Part shown: positions 16,385 through 24,560 of the stretch, piece by piece
Layout: each line of letters starts with the position of its first letter
How positions within the stretch are numbered: position 1 is the first letter of the stretch
Assembly (NCBI GenBank): GCA_947626225.1
Contig: CANQRH010000005.1
Location: forward strand, 99,876 to 163,875
DNA from: Candidatus Gastranaerophilales bacterium
GTDB lineage: Bacteria; Cyanobacteriota; Vampirovibrionia; Gastranaerophilales; Gastranaerophilaceae
DNA: 64,000 bases
Reading direction: 5' to 3'
The notes under the pieces: model-generated
Seen by the model: only the letters and a program-made list of their open reading frames with translations
The model's database searches: none
What the model was told of the DNA's origin: nothing
Made by a program: the position numbers and the translations under genes

Positions 16385-17317
16385 TTATGTAAGTTCATTT
16401 TGCAGTTTTTTGGAATTCAGGTAATGTTTATATGCACTTTCTCCGTAAGATTGCATTGAAGGACCGGAGTTGTAATTTTCAAAAGCTTTTCTGATATCCG
16501 AAAATCTGTTTAATGCCCTTCTTAAACGATATGCGCCTATTCTGATATTGAGCGCCGAATCCTTTCTGATTGCATTTAAAAGTTCCGTGCTGTTCTTATT
16601 GTCATATAAAATTTGTCCGAAATGACCTATTCTTTTATATAGCTCGTCAAAGTTTTCAGATTGTTTATAGGGAATAACTATGTCCCGGTTTTTGTTCATA
16701 TTAAAGTTGTTAAAACCAAAAATGAAAGTGTTATCGGTGTGTTTTTCTTTTAATTCATCAAGTTTTGCAAATAAGTTTTTTAAAGAATCGCCAAATTCAT
16801 TTTTTAATATTTTTCCGAATTCTTTGTCATATTTTTCAGGGCTTTGATACATATCTTTGAGAACTATTGATGTAACTTGCATCATACCGCTGCCGTTATC
16901 AAATTTTGTTTTTTCCGCAAAATGGGTTTCTTGTTTGGCAACTGCAATAAGTGCATTCAAGTCAATGCCTGTTTCTTCATGAGCATCAACAATCATTTCT
17001 GCGACTTTTTCTTTATTAACGTTTTTTGCAGCTAAATCATTTGTTATAACGTTTATTACGTGTTTTTCTTTTTGTAATCTTTCGCTGCTTTTTTCAATAA
17101 TGCCCATAGGTTTTACGTATTCAAAACAATCCCAGGGAATTGTATGATTAAATTTATACACGGTATCGGCAAGTTTTCGGGGAAAATGTGCTATTTCGCT
17201 TCTGACAAAATTATCCGGGATTTGAGCAGGTAATTTTGACACTGTCTTTTCTGCGCATGATGAAAGTGAAACAAGTGCCGAACATGATATTATTCTTATT
17301 GTGTTTAGAATTTTCAC
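16385..17317 (-). CDS. Lytic-transglycosylase-like lipoprotein
   Basis: A 310-residue exported protein with a type II signal peptide; LVSLSSC gives a good lipobox with Cys at about residue 21. The SLT/lysozyme-like fold is suggested by ALIAVAKQETHF, whose Glu would be the catalytic acid, then GSGMMQVTS and, near the C-terminus, FENYNSGPSMQSYGESAYKHY. It would cleave peptidoglycan glycan strands from the inner face of the outer membrane. The insertion between catalytic Glu and the C-terminal motif is long (about 120 residues). It stands alone. Confidence 0.75.
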   Translation of the reverse strand: MKILNTIRIISCSALVSLSSCAEKTVSKLPAQIPDNFVRSEIAHFPRKLADTVYKFNHTIPWDCFEYVKPMGIIEKSSERLQKEKHVINVITNDLAAKNVNKEKVAEMIVDAHEETGIDLNALIAVAKQETHFAEKTKFDNGSGMMQVTSIVLKDMYQSPEKYDKEFGKILKNEFGDSLKNLFAKLDELKEKHTDNTFIFGFNNFNMNKNRDIVIPYKQSENFDELYKRIGHFGQILYDNKNSTELLNAIRKDSALNIRIGAYRLRRALNRFSDIRKAFENYNSGPSMQSYGESAYKHYLNSKKLQNELT

Positions 17318-17555
17318 AGTTATTTCCTTAGGGTATTTGATATAAATAAAAATCGTAAAAATATTTTTTGCTATGTATATTTATCTTTACGGTATGGGGT
17401 ATCGGGGAATCCCTTATTTACTCTATCATGAAAAATAAATTTAACAAATATTTATCGGGTAAAAATCATACTTTTATGAAATTTTGTTAAAATATCAGGC
17501 AATTTTTTATGAAAATCGGCGGATATAAAAAATTAGAATTAAAAATTTTAATGTA

Positions 17556-18113
17556 TTATAAATCTCTGATTTTTCTTGCCGGATTTCCGACAACCAAAGA
17601 ATTATCGGGAATGTCTTTATTCACAACACTTCCCGCTCCGATTACCACATTGTTACCTATTTTTACCCCCGGCAATACTACAACATTTCCGCCTATCCAA
17701 ACATTATTTCCCACACTAACGGGTTTTGCATATTCCAGCCCTTTATTCCTTGTTTCATAATCCAGAGGATGGCCTGCGGTATAGAAAGCACAATTAGGTG
17801 CAATAAAAACATTATCACCAAAAGTTACTTTTGCACAATCAAGAATTATTAAATTATGATTTGCATAAAAATTTTCGCCTAATTCAATGTTATAGCCGTA
17901 ATCACACATGAAAGGCTGTTCGATTAAAAAATTGCCATGTGCCTTCCCGACAATTTTTTTAATTAATTCGTTTCTTTTTAGTGTTTCATTCGGTGCAAGA
18001 TTGTTATATTCATAACAGTGCATTTTACAATTTTCCCGCTCTTTTATTAGTGCTTTATCATAATTGGCGTCATATAAGATGCCTTCGAGCATTTTTTCTT
18101 TTTCGGTTTTCAT
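17556..18113 (-). CDS. Maltose/galactoside O-acetyltransferase family protein (hexapeptide repeat)
   Basis: A 185-residue LacA/Maa/NodL-type acetyl-CoA-dependent sugar O-acetyltransferase. The N-terminal MLEGILYDANYDKALIKERE is the Mac domain. The left-handed beta-helix is seen in IELGENFYANHNLIILDCA and VSVGNNVWIGGNVVVLPGV. The catalytic His lies in FYTAGHPLD. Substrate specificity cannot be read from sequence; given the surroundings, a surface glycan is possible. Confidence 0.92.
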   Translation of the reverse strand: MKTEKEKMLEGILYDANYDKALIKERENCKMHCYEYNNLAPNETLKRNELIKKIVGKAHGNFLIEQPFMCDYGYNIELGENFYANHNLIILDCAKVTFGDNVFIAPNCAFYTAGHPLDYETRNKGLEYAKPVSVGNNVWIGGNVVVLPGVKIGNNVVIGAGSVVNKDIPDNSLVVGNPARKIRDL

Positions 18114-18141
18114 CAGGACAGTTTTTCCTTTTTTATATTAT

Positions 18142-18480
18142 TTAAAAATTTTTATAAACTTTAATACCGTTTCTGTCATAAATAATAGCGCGATAGGATT
18201 CTATCTTTTTTGTATTATCAAAGACTTTATCATTATATACGTAAAAAACAACATCTGCACTATCCGGATTTTCGATTTTATGCTTTTGCATAAAATCTTT
18301 ATAATCGACATTTTCTTCAATAGGATATTGACCGGTTTTTACATTTCTTCTGTGGAGATTATATTCAATTTTAATTTTTTCACCTTGAGCAGTATTATTT
18401 TTTATTGCGTTAAAAATTTCTGTTTTATCTGAAATTAATCTGTTGTAAGTCTGTAGGTCGGTTTTACCAAACCGACAATA
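18142..18480 (-). pseudogene. 3' fragment of an unknown gene cut by the REP-like repeat
   Basis: On the minus strand an open frame of about 100 codons of protein-like sequence ends with NGIKVYKNF and a TAA at 18142. It contains regular patterns such as KIKIEYNLHRR and ADVVFYVYNDKVF. There is no start codon at its beginning. Upstream it runs straight into the hairpin repeat at 18449-18583 and meets a TGA at 18481-18483. I read it as the tail of a gene whose front was replaced by the repeat. No family recognised. Confidence 0.55.
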
Positions 18481-18583
18481 TCAAAATACTACGCTTTAGC
18501 ATGTAGGTTGGGCATACATGCCCGACAATTTCAAAAAGCCCCGTTGCTTCTTAATTTGTCGGATTAGTAAATCCGACCTACCT
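18449..18583. repeat. REP-like composite repeat, copy A (three hairpins)
   Basis: Three short hairpins in tandem: GTCGGTTT/AAACCGAC (18457-18476), GTTGGGCA/TGCCCGAC (18507-18526) and GTCGGATT/AATCCGAC (18558-18577), each with a 4-nt loop and flanked by GTAGG/CCTAC-type ends. The same architecture recurs at 23053-23191, and single hairpins occur at 19723 and 20497. The unit resembles REP/BIME sequences mobilised by REP-associated tyrosine transposases; no such transposase is in the window. Confidence 0.85.
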
Positions 18584-18584
18584 T

Positions 18585-19640
18585 TTATCTGTTGCCAAAC
18601 AATACTGCATAAACTTTAGGAGATAATCTTTTTATTAGTACAGATAATATTATACAATATATGATATTTAAAATAGGACAAAATATATATCCAAGTGATA
18701 TATAAAGGATTTGAGTGTTTAACATTGCATATAAAAGTTTGCTAAAAAAATTAAGATTAAATCCATGTAATAAATATATACAAAAAGTGTATTTTGATAT
18801 TTTTAATAAGTATTGTTTTAAATTACAGTCTTTAAAACTAAAAGCAAATGAAATTATACACAAACAACCTATAAGAGTTTCAAAATTTCCCAATGCAAAA
18901 TTATATTTAATTTTATAACAATGCAGAATAAATAAAAGAATCATCCCTACAATATAGATAAATTGTAATTTGTATTTGGCAGCATATGTTTTTATTTTAA
19001 ACAAATCAATATGATTTAATGCAAAATATGCACCGGCTGACCAATAAAATATTGAAGAAACCCCTGAAATAATATTTCTGCAATTTGTAAAGTAAGATAT
19101 ATACAGATATAAAATTCCCAATAAAAATACAAATTTTATATTAAATTTTTTTATAATAAATTTGATAAAATCACAAAATAGATTAAGAAGCATCAAGTTT
19201 CTCAAAAACCACAATGTAAATAATATAGGGTAAGCGTTTCTATAACCGACAAAAGCATTTACCCAATCCGAAATTTTCCAATTTTCAATTGTAAATCTGG
19301 GTTCTAAAGTATAAAATACAAAAAAACTTATTAAATTAAAAATTATATATGGGATAAATAAAGTTTTAAACTTCTTTTTTAAATTATCTTTGTAAGAGTA
19401 TTCTTTCGTGTAAAGCAAAAATGCAGAAACAAAGAAAAATAAAGGTACAGCAGTTCGTGCTATAACAACGGAAAGACTATACTGAATGAAATCAAACCAC
19501 ACCGGAATACCTCCGACAAAATATATTGGTTCTATGTAAGAATGTGTATAACAAACAAAAATAATAGCGATTGCTTTTATTAAATAAATTGCTTCTGATG
19601 TATTTTTATCAAGTTTTTCCAATATTCTTCTTTCAAACAA
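18585..19640 (-). CDS. Acyltransferase family 3 membrane protein
   Basis: A 351-residue polytopic membrane protein of the Acyl_transf_3 type (OatA/WecH/NodX relatives), which acetylate sugars of surface polymers. The first helix AIYLIKAIAIIFVCYTHS carries the conserved His, and an Arg occurs in the second helix region (VVIARTAVPLFFFVSAFLL). About ten hydrophobic spans follow. It is very AT-rich and lies exactly between two hairpin repeats (18449-18583 and 19723-19752), both signs of acquisition. Substrate unknown. Confidence 0.85.
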   Translation of the reverse strand: MFERRILEKLDKNTSEAIYLIKAIAIIFVCYTHSYIEPIYFVGGIPVWFDFIQYSLSVVIARTAVPLFFFVSAFLLYTKEYSYKDNLKKKFKTLFIPYIIFNLISFFVFYTLEPRFTIENWKISDWVNAFVGYRNAYPILFTLWFLRNLMLLNLFCDFIKFIIKKFNIKFVFLLGILYLYISYFTNCRNIISGVSSIFYWSAGAYFALNHIDLFKIKTYAAKYKLQFIYIVGMILLFILHCYKIKYNFALGNFETLIGCLCIISFAFSFKDCNLKQYLLKISKYTFCIYLLHGFNLNFFSKLLYAMLNTQILYISLGYIFCPILNIIYCIILSVLIKRLSPKVYAVLFGNR

Positions 19641-19722
19641 ATGTAATGAATAAAATAAAAAAAACCTTACATTATTAATTTTATATTAACTGTTCGGAAT
19701 GTCAACGAGATCAAACGAGTAT

Positions 19723-19752
19723 TGTATGTCGGATTTACTAATCCGACATACA
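19723..19752. repeat. REP-like hairpin, copy B
   Basis: A perfect palindrome: TGTATGTCGGATT, loop TACT, then the 13-nt complement. It is the best-preserved hairpin of the family and lies between the divergent genes at 18585-19640 and 19800-20495. Confidence 0.85.
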
Positions 19753-19799
19753 GACTGCAACACTTTGTACAATAGCATTTTCTATGATAAAATCCGTTT

Positions 19800-20495
19800 A
19801 TGGATAAAATTTCTGCGATAAATTCTATTGATGCCTTTGAGCTTCACAAAATTCTTACATCAAATAAACTTTCAAACCGGCAAAAAGTTGATTTTTTAAG
19901 AAACAATGCGCATATATTGAAGAATGTTTCGACAGAAAACATAACAAAAAAAGAATTGGAGCAAGTGTTAAAAAATCGACCGCTCATTCGTTTCCGTCCG
20001 CTTAAAAACTCTTTTACCAAACAAGGCGATATGAAACTTCTCGCTGAAGCTTTAGGCGTTGAAAAGAGTGAAATTAACAGATGTATAAATTCTGTTATTG
20101 ATTCTAATTTTCTTATCCAAAACAAAGTCGATAAAGACAATATTGAAAAAATGAAAATGTATGTTTTCCGACACGGAACAAAAAAACAGGTCGAGGGATT
20201 TTTAGAGTATGAGTTATCTGATGTGAAAACCACGCTTCAAAAGCTTTATAAGACACTCGAATACAATTCCGGCGGCTTGGCGGATTATTTTTCAAGACCA
20301 ATACACAGAATGGACAATAATACGCTTGCAAGACTTTATAACATTATAGACAAAAGTCTTAAAAATTCCGCAGATGCAGGCTATGTAACAGATATAAATT
20401 CTCATGCCGAATGGGCTTTGATAAAAATTTACGAAATCCAAAATAATTCAAAATTAATCAAAGCGTATGATTTATACAACAGTTTAGAAGGATAG
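19800..20495 (+). CDS. Hypothetical helical protein
   Basis: A 231-residue protein rich in Lys, Asn and Leu with alternating helical segments, no signal peptide and no membrane span. Features include NRQKVDFLRNNAHILKNVS near the start and HRMDNNTLARLYNIIDKSL in the last third. No family recognised. It is bounded on both sides by REP-like hairpins (19723 and 20497), like the neighbouring acyltransferase gene. Confidence 0.55.
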   Translation: MDKISAINSIDAFELHKILTSNKLSNRQKVDFLRNNAHILKNVSTENITKKELEQVLKNRPLIRFRPLKNSFTKQGDMKLLAEALGVEKSEINRCINSVIDSNFLIQNKVDKDNIEKMKMYVFRHGTKKQVEGFLEYELSDVKTTLQKLYKTLEYNSGGLADYFSRPIHRMDNNTLARLYNIIDKSLKNSADAGYVTDINSHAEWALIKIYEIQNNSKLIKAYDLYNSLEG

Positions 20496-20688
20496 ATGTC
20501 CGACCTGCCTTCTTAATTTGTCGGATTAGTAAATCCGACCTACAGACTTGATAACCATTAGTTGAATTGCTAACAGAGTCTATACAAGTATAAGTTGTTC
20601 CATTAATTTCAATGTTTTTTCCATTTGCAATTGTTAATGTTGCATATAACTGTTCTGCAGTTAGTGCAGAATTTAAACTAGTATTCAT
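20458..20688 (-). CDS. Small hypothetical protein whose 3' end runs into the repeat
   Basis: The ATG at 20688 has an AGGAAG Shine-Dalgarno and starts 11 bp after the stop of the kelch-like gene, so it is read in the same transcript. The first 47 or so residues (SLNSALTAEQLYATLTIANG, then NIEINGTTYTC) look like a natural protein. The last 29 are the translated hairpin repeat at 20497-20541, overlapping the end of the gene at 19800. The original C-terminus was therefore probably replaced when the repeat inserted. Confidence 0.45.
   Translation of the reverse strand: MNTSLNSALTAEQLYATLTIANGKNIEINGTTYTCIDSVSNSTNGYQVCRSDLLIRQIKKAGRTSILLNCCINHTL
20497..20545. repeat. REP-like hairpin, copy C
   Basis: GTCGGATT, AGTA, AATCCGAC at 20520-20539, preceded by CTTCTTAATTT exactly as in hairpin 3 of copy A, and by a partial CCGACCTGC. 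It is therefore the third-hairpin end of the composite repeat. It overlaps the 3' end of the minus-strand small gene. Confidence 0.8.
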
Positions 20689-20699
20689 AATTTACTTCC

Positions 20700-21899
20700 T
20701 CATCTTAATATTTTAAACTTTATAATTTTTCTATTTTCTTTTCCGTAAAAATTTCTGAAAATTTTATTTGTTTCTCCTCCAATAATGTAGACTTCATTGT
20801 TGTTTATTAAAATTGATTGGTGCCCGAATTTAGCATATGGCATATTGACAATTCTATAAAATTCATTTTTCCTTACATCATATATTTCTGCAGAATTAAC
20901 TTTTATATCATGCCCTTCCAATAACCCAGTCAATATTGATGATGGAGTCAAGCCACCATTTAACAAAATATATTTATTATTCAAGCTAACAGCAGAACTG
21001 ACATAATTTGTTCCTATAAAACAATAATCTCTTATAATTGAAGATGATGCCAATTTTGAAAAATTTTTTGATTTTATATCAAATTTAAGTGTTAAATTAT
21101 ATCCATTAAAATTCCTATCTACTAAATATATAAAAATAAAAATTTTATCTTTTGATTTTATCATATGAGAAATTCTTTGATTATTAACTCCAGAATTAGG
21201 ATAGTTCCCATATGGGAAATTTAATTTAGTCAATTTGTTATGTTCTATATCAAAGATATACGCATTAGAAATTGACATAATTAAAATTTGCGTATCATTT
21301 AATTGTATGCTTTTAGGAAATCCTATATTTTCATTAGTAAGAAAAATTTGTTTATCATGTGTTTTGGGTTTAAAAATCCCAATTTCATACTGATTATTTG
21401 ATTTATGTGATATATAAAAAATGTTTTTGTTATTTAACAATAAATGATTTAGTAAATCATTATTTAAATTTTTAGTATAGGTAGAGAAAGTATTATCATA
21501 TATATAATCAATTTTATTACTGTTTATATTATATACCACTGACATTCCACACCTTGAATTAATACATGCCCTTAGCAAGAAAATTCTATTATTATCTATT
21601 AATACTCCCTCTGGATAATGTCGTAAATTGTGTTTAAAATTAAATATCTCTGAAATCCTATTATTAATATCATAAATTTCATTTGGAATAGGAGGTCTAT
21701 CAAATGAATTTCCAAGAATAAAAATCTTATTATTTTGCATCAAAAAAGCATCTGCATTAGGATGTTGATAATTTAAACTTCCTACTGTTTTAAAATATCC
21801 AAAACGAGATTTATAAATTTGACTAATACAAAAAATAAGTATTATAAATAAAATAATTCCTAATAACAGATAAATTTTTTGATTATGTATTTTCATCAC
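20700..21899 (-). CDS. Membrane-anchored kelch-like beta-propeller protein
   Basis: A 399-residue protein with one N-terminal membrane helix (IYLLLGIILFIILIFCISQI) and a large extracytoplasmic part. Kelch-type blades are suggested by repeated elements: NKIFILGNSFDRPP, DNNRIFLLRACI, NKYILLNGGL and NNEVYIIGGETNK, each followed by a 'YD'-type strand such as SAEIYDVRKNEF. It is among the most AT-rich genes in the window, consistent with recent acquisition. It is followed at 11 bp by a small gene. Function unknown; such propellers usually bind proteins or glycans. Confidence 0.6.
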   Translation of the reverse strand: MMKIHNQKIYLLLGIILFIILIFCISQIYKSRFGYFKTVGSLNYQHPNADAFLMQNNKIFILGNSFDRPPIPNEIYDINNRISEIFNFKHNLRHYPEGVLIDNNRIFLLRACINSRCGMSVVYNINSNKIDYIYDNTFSTYTKNLNNDLLNHLLLNNKNIFYISHKSNNQYEIGIFKPKTHDKQIFLTNENIGFPKSIQLNDTQILIMSISNAYIFDIEHNKLTKLNFPYGNYPNSGVNNQRISHMIKSKDKIFIFIYLVDRNFNGYNLTLKFDIKSKNFSKLASSSIIRDYCFIGTNYVSSAVSLNNKYILLNGGLTPSSILTGLLEGHDIKVNSAEIYDVRKNEFYRIVNMPYAKFGHQSILINNNEVYIIGGETNKIFRNFYGKENRKIIKFKILR

Positions 21900-22245
21900 T
21901 TCTTTATTACCTCAATTTTAAGTAGAATATAATATTTTTTTATTCTTAATTAAAATCAATAAGTTTATGTCCTAAGACCTAAAATAATAAACATTTCATT
22001 CTATCTCTTACCAATTATCTAGAAAAATTTCAAATAAAATATACGTCCATTGTCCCCAAAAACTATATTTTTGAAATATTTCTCGTACATGGTATTATAT
22101 TCCAACAACTTTGTCAAACCATGGATGGATTATATAAAACCTGAAGATATGTGTAAAGAAACACATGGTTTGATTATTTGAATCATTTAGTTTGATTATT
22201 TCGGCAAGTTAATTTTAAATTTTTTATAATAATTTATGAAATAAT
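21900..22245. other. AT-rich gap with a possible gene remnant
   Basis: No complete gene is seen. A plus-strand frame from about 22038 to 22181 reads protein-like (SPKTIFLKYFSYMV, then KPWMDYIKPEDMCKE) but has no upstream start and is short; the KPW motif hints at the tail of a glycosyltransferase, very weakly. CAAACCATG (22115) and CATGGTTTG (22164) form a distant inverted repeat. Confidence 0.3.
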
Positions 22246-22417
22246 TTATCTATAACTTCCAACTTTTCTTCCGTATTTATCGTACTCGGTAATTCTACCC
22301 GATGAATCTTTTTTGAACGAGCCTGTCTTTTGCCCGTAAGCATCATAAGAATTAGTATTGCATAGAGCAAAACTTGCAGTTATAAAAATTATATTTAAGG
22401 TTTTTTAAACCTTTCAT
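22246..22417 (-). pseudogene. Small secreted protein gene, frameshifted in an A6 run
   Basis: On the minus strand an ATG at 22417 with a GGGGTGA Shine-Dalgarno starts MKGLKNLKYNF and stops after 21 codons. A shift of one base in the A6 run (plus-strand T6 at 22401-22406) instead joins it to a clean signal peptide (IIFITASFALCNTNS) and the mature part DAYGQKTGSFKKDSSG, then RITEYDKYGRKVGSYR, ending at 22246. The mature part looks like one RHS/YD-type repeat. It may be a genuine frameshift, a contingency tract or an assembly error. Confidence 0.6.
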
Positions 22418-22492
22418 AAATCACCCCAAATTAATATCAAAAAACACCATTGCCATGATGTTAAGGATACAATAAAAAAATTAAAGTAAATA

Positions 22493-22978
22493 CTAACTAT
22501 ACAAATCTTTGAGGATACGTTTTTCAGTATTTGCAGTTAAAAATTTACCTTCTTCTTTAGCCTTATTAATTATTGTTTTTAAATATCTGATCATAGGTGA
22601 TGAAGTAGTAAGTTCACTACTAATTGTATTAAAAATTACATTTTGTTTTTGTTCTACAGTTTGTTTTGTTAAATTTTCTATTGCAGTTAAAAAATCTTTT
22701 GCTGAGGCAGATACAATATCTTGATTATGATTATCTTTCAAAATAGAAACATTGTATTTATCTCCAAAAATTTCATTAAATAATCTCAAAGAGTACATTC
22801 TACCCTTTTTAGTATCTTGAGACATAATATCAACAACGGTTGTTGGCTCACCCATATTTTTTAGTTTTGAAGTGATTTCTGCTAATTTCTCAGGTGTCTT
22901 TTTTAACTCGTAAGTTGCACGCCAACCGAGTTTTGACCCGAAATTGTGATTATAAAATTTTTGATTTCTAATCTCCAT
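22493..22978 (-). CDS. Hypothetical protein
   Basis: A protein of about 161 residues. I prefer the ATG at 22978 (MEIRNQKFYNHNFGSKLGWR), since an ATG at 22996 adds six hydrophobic residues and has no better ribosome binding site. The N-terminus carries a short FGSK-type motif and the rest is helical, ending in KRILKDLYS. No domain recognised. Neighbours are the broken secreted-protein gene and repeat copy D, so it belongs to the accessory segment next to tRNA-Ser. Confidence 0.5.
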   Translation of the reverse strand: MEIRNQKFYNHNFGSKLGWRATYELKKTPEKLAEITSKLKNMGEPTTVVDIMSQDTKKGRMYSLRLFNEIFGDKYNVSILKDNHNQDIVSASAKDFLTAIENLTKQTVEQKQNVIFNTISSELTTSSPMIRYLKTIINKAKEEGKFLTANTEKRILKDLYS

Positions 22979-23052
22979 TGCTAACTTAAAAACCATAAAG
23001 AAATTTAATTGCCATAGTTTTTACAATTATTTACAATCATTATTTAAAGCAT

Positions 23053-23191
23053 TGTAGGTCGGTTTTACCAAACCGACAATATCTAAATACTCAAACTACG
23101 CTTTAGTCTGTAGTTTGTGCATTCCTGTCCACAATTTTAAGATGTCTCTATTGTTTCTTAATTTTGTCGGATTAATAAATCCGACCTACAG
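23053..23191. repeat. REP-like composite repeat, copy D
   Basis: Same order as copy A: GTCGGTTT/AAACCGAC, a decayed middle hairpin, and GTCGGATT/AATCCGAC with loop AATA. The linkers CTACGCTTTAG and TTGTTTCTTAATTTT-type segments are also shared with copy A. It ends 11 bp from the 3' end of tRNA-Ser. Confidence 0.85.
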
Positions 23192-23201
23192 TGTTTTTAT
23201 T

Positions 23202-23288
23202 CGGAGAGGGTGGGATTCGAACCCACGGTGAGCTTTCACCCACATAGACTTTCGAGGTCCACACCTTAAACCGCTCGGACACCTCTCC
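23202..23288 (-). tRNA. tRNA-Ser (anticodon CGA)
   Basis: Read on the minus strand: acceptor GGAGAGG pairs with CCTCTCC and is followed by discriminator G; the D arm contains CCGAGCGGTTTAAGG; the anticodon arm is TGGAC-CTCGAAA-GTCTA with anticodon CGA; a long variable arm GTGGGTGAAAGCTCAC follows, and the T arm is GTGGGTTCGAATCCCAC. The long variable arm fits serine. No CCA is encoded. It borders the accessory region carrying the repeats. Confidence 0.95.
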
Positions 23289-23303
23289 ATATCTTTTATT
23301 CTA

Positions 23304-24554
23304 TCACAAAATATCTTTATGATGAAACCGCTTTTCTCCGGTAACGTAATCCCCCGCTATATGACCGTTTCCAACCAATTTATATTTGTAAATCGTCAAC
23401 CCTTCCAATCCCACAGGACCTCTGGCATGTGTTTTGTTTGTCGATATTCCGACTTCCGCTCCGAAGCCGTATCTGAATCCGTCCGCAAAACGGGTTGATG
23501 CGTTAAAATATACTCCCGCTGAATCAACTTCATTCATAAATTTTTCGGCGTTTGCCTTGTTTTGGGTTATTATGCTGTCAGTATGCCCCGAACCGTATGT
23601 GTTTATATGTTCTATTGCTTCATCAACATCGTTAACCGTTTTATATGCCAAAATCTTATCACCATATTCAAAAGACCAGCTTTCGGGATTATTGATAAGT
23701 TTTATTTCCGATAACTGTAAAGAGGCCAAAAGATCGTCTTTCTTTGGAAATTTTTTATGAATTAAAAGCGTTTCAACAGAATTGCATGCACTCGGGTATT
23801 GAGTTTTCGCATCGGTAACAACCCTTATTGCCATATCCGTATCTGCTGTTTCATCAATAAAAATATGGCAGATACCGTCAGCGTGACCGAGAACGGGAAT
23901 TTTCGTATTTTCTTTTATGTATTTTACAAGTTTATTTCCGCCTCTCGGGATTATAAGATTTATATACTTATCACATTCAAGCATTTTTGCCGCATCTTCA
24001 CGGGTAAATACCTGCTGAATAACATTTTGAGGGAAATCGGGAATTCGGAGTAATACGGAATTTATGACGGATAAAAGTTTTTTATTTGTGTTAATTGATT
24101 CTTTTCCGCCTTTAAGAATAACTGCGTTTGCCGATTTAATTGCCAGTGATGCTATTTGGACTATTACATCAGGACGTGCTTCAAAAATTATTCCCAAAAC
24201 GCCTATGGGACAAGATATTTTATACAATGTTAAGTCTGTGTCTAACTCTCTTACAAGTAATTTTTTGTTCACCGGATCTTCAAGCCGTGCAATTTCTCTG
24301 ACACCGGAAATCATATCGCGCATTTTGTTTTCATCCAGTTTAAGCCGGTTGAATACCGATTCTGTAATTTCTCCGGAATGTACAAGTTTTTCAGCTTCAT
24401 CCAAATCAAGTTTGTTTGCTTCAAAAATTTCCGCGGAAGATTTTTCTATTTCTTCGGCAATTTTTAATAGCGCTTCATTTTTGGTTTGTTCCGTGAGATA
24501 GGCAATTTTGAGTGAAGCTTCTTTTGCATCTTTTGCTATTTGTGTAAAATCCAT
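23304..24554 (-). CDS. proA: Gamma-glutamyl phosphate reductase
   Basis: Second step of proline synthesis: NADPH-dependent reduction of gamma-glutamyl phosphate to glutamate semialdehyde. The 416-residue protein is of the aldehyde dehydrogenase superfamily. It shows CPIGVLGIIFEARPDV near residue 115, NAVILKGGKE, IPRGG, and the catalytic Cys in YPSACNSVETLLIHK; the C-terminus GPVGLEGLTIYKY is typical. It follows proB by 6 bp, so the two form an operon. Confidence 0.97.
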   Translation of the reverse strand: MDFTQIAKDAKEASLKIAYLTEQTKNEALLKIAEEIEKSSAEIFEANKLDLDEAEKLVHSGEITESVFNRLKLDENKMRDMISGVREIARLEDPVNKKLLVRELDTDLTLYKISCPIGVLGIIFEARPDVIVQIASLAIKSANAVILKGGKESINTNKKLLSVINSVLLRIPDFPQNVIQQVFTREDAAKMLECDKYINLIIPRGGNKLVKYIKENTKIPVLGHADGICHIFIDETADTDMAIRVVTDAKTQYPSACNSVETLLIHKKFPKKDDLLASLQLSEIKLINNPESWSFEYGDKILAYKTVNDVDEAIEHINTYGSGHTDSIITQNKANAEKFMNEVDSAGVYFNASTRFADGFRYGFGAEVGISTNKTHARGPVGLEGLTIYKYKLVGNGHIAGDYVTGEKRFHHKDIL

Positions 24555-24560
24555 TTTCCC

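Noticed and set aside
17509..17760. Plus-strand ORF starting MKIGGYKK
   Set aside because: Most of it is antisense to the hexapeptide acetyltransferase gene, and no ribosome binding site is present.
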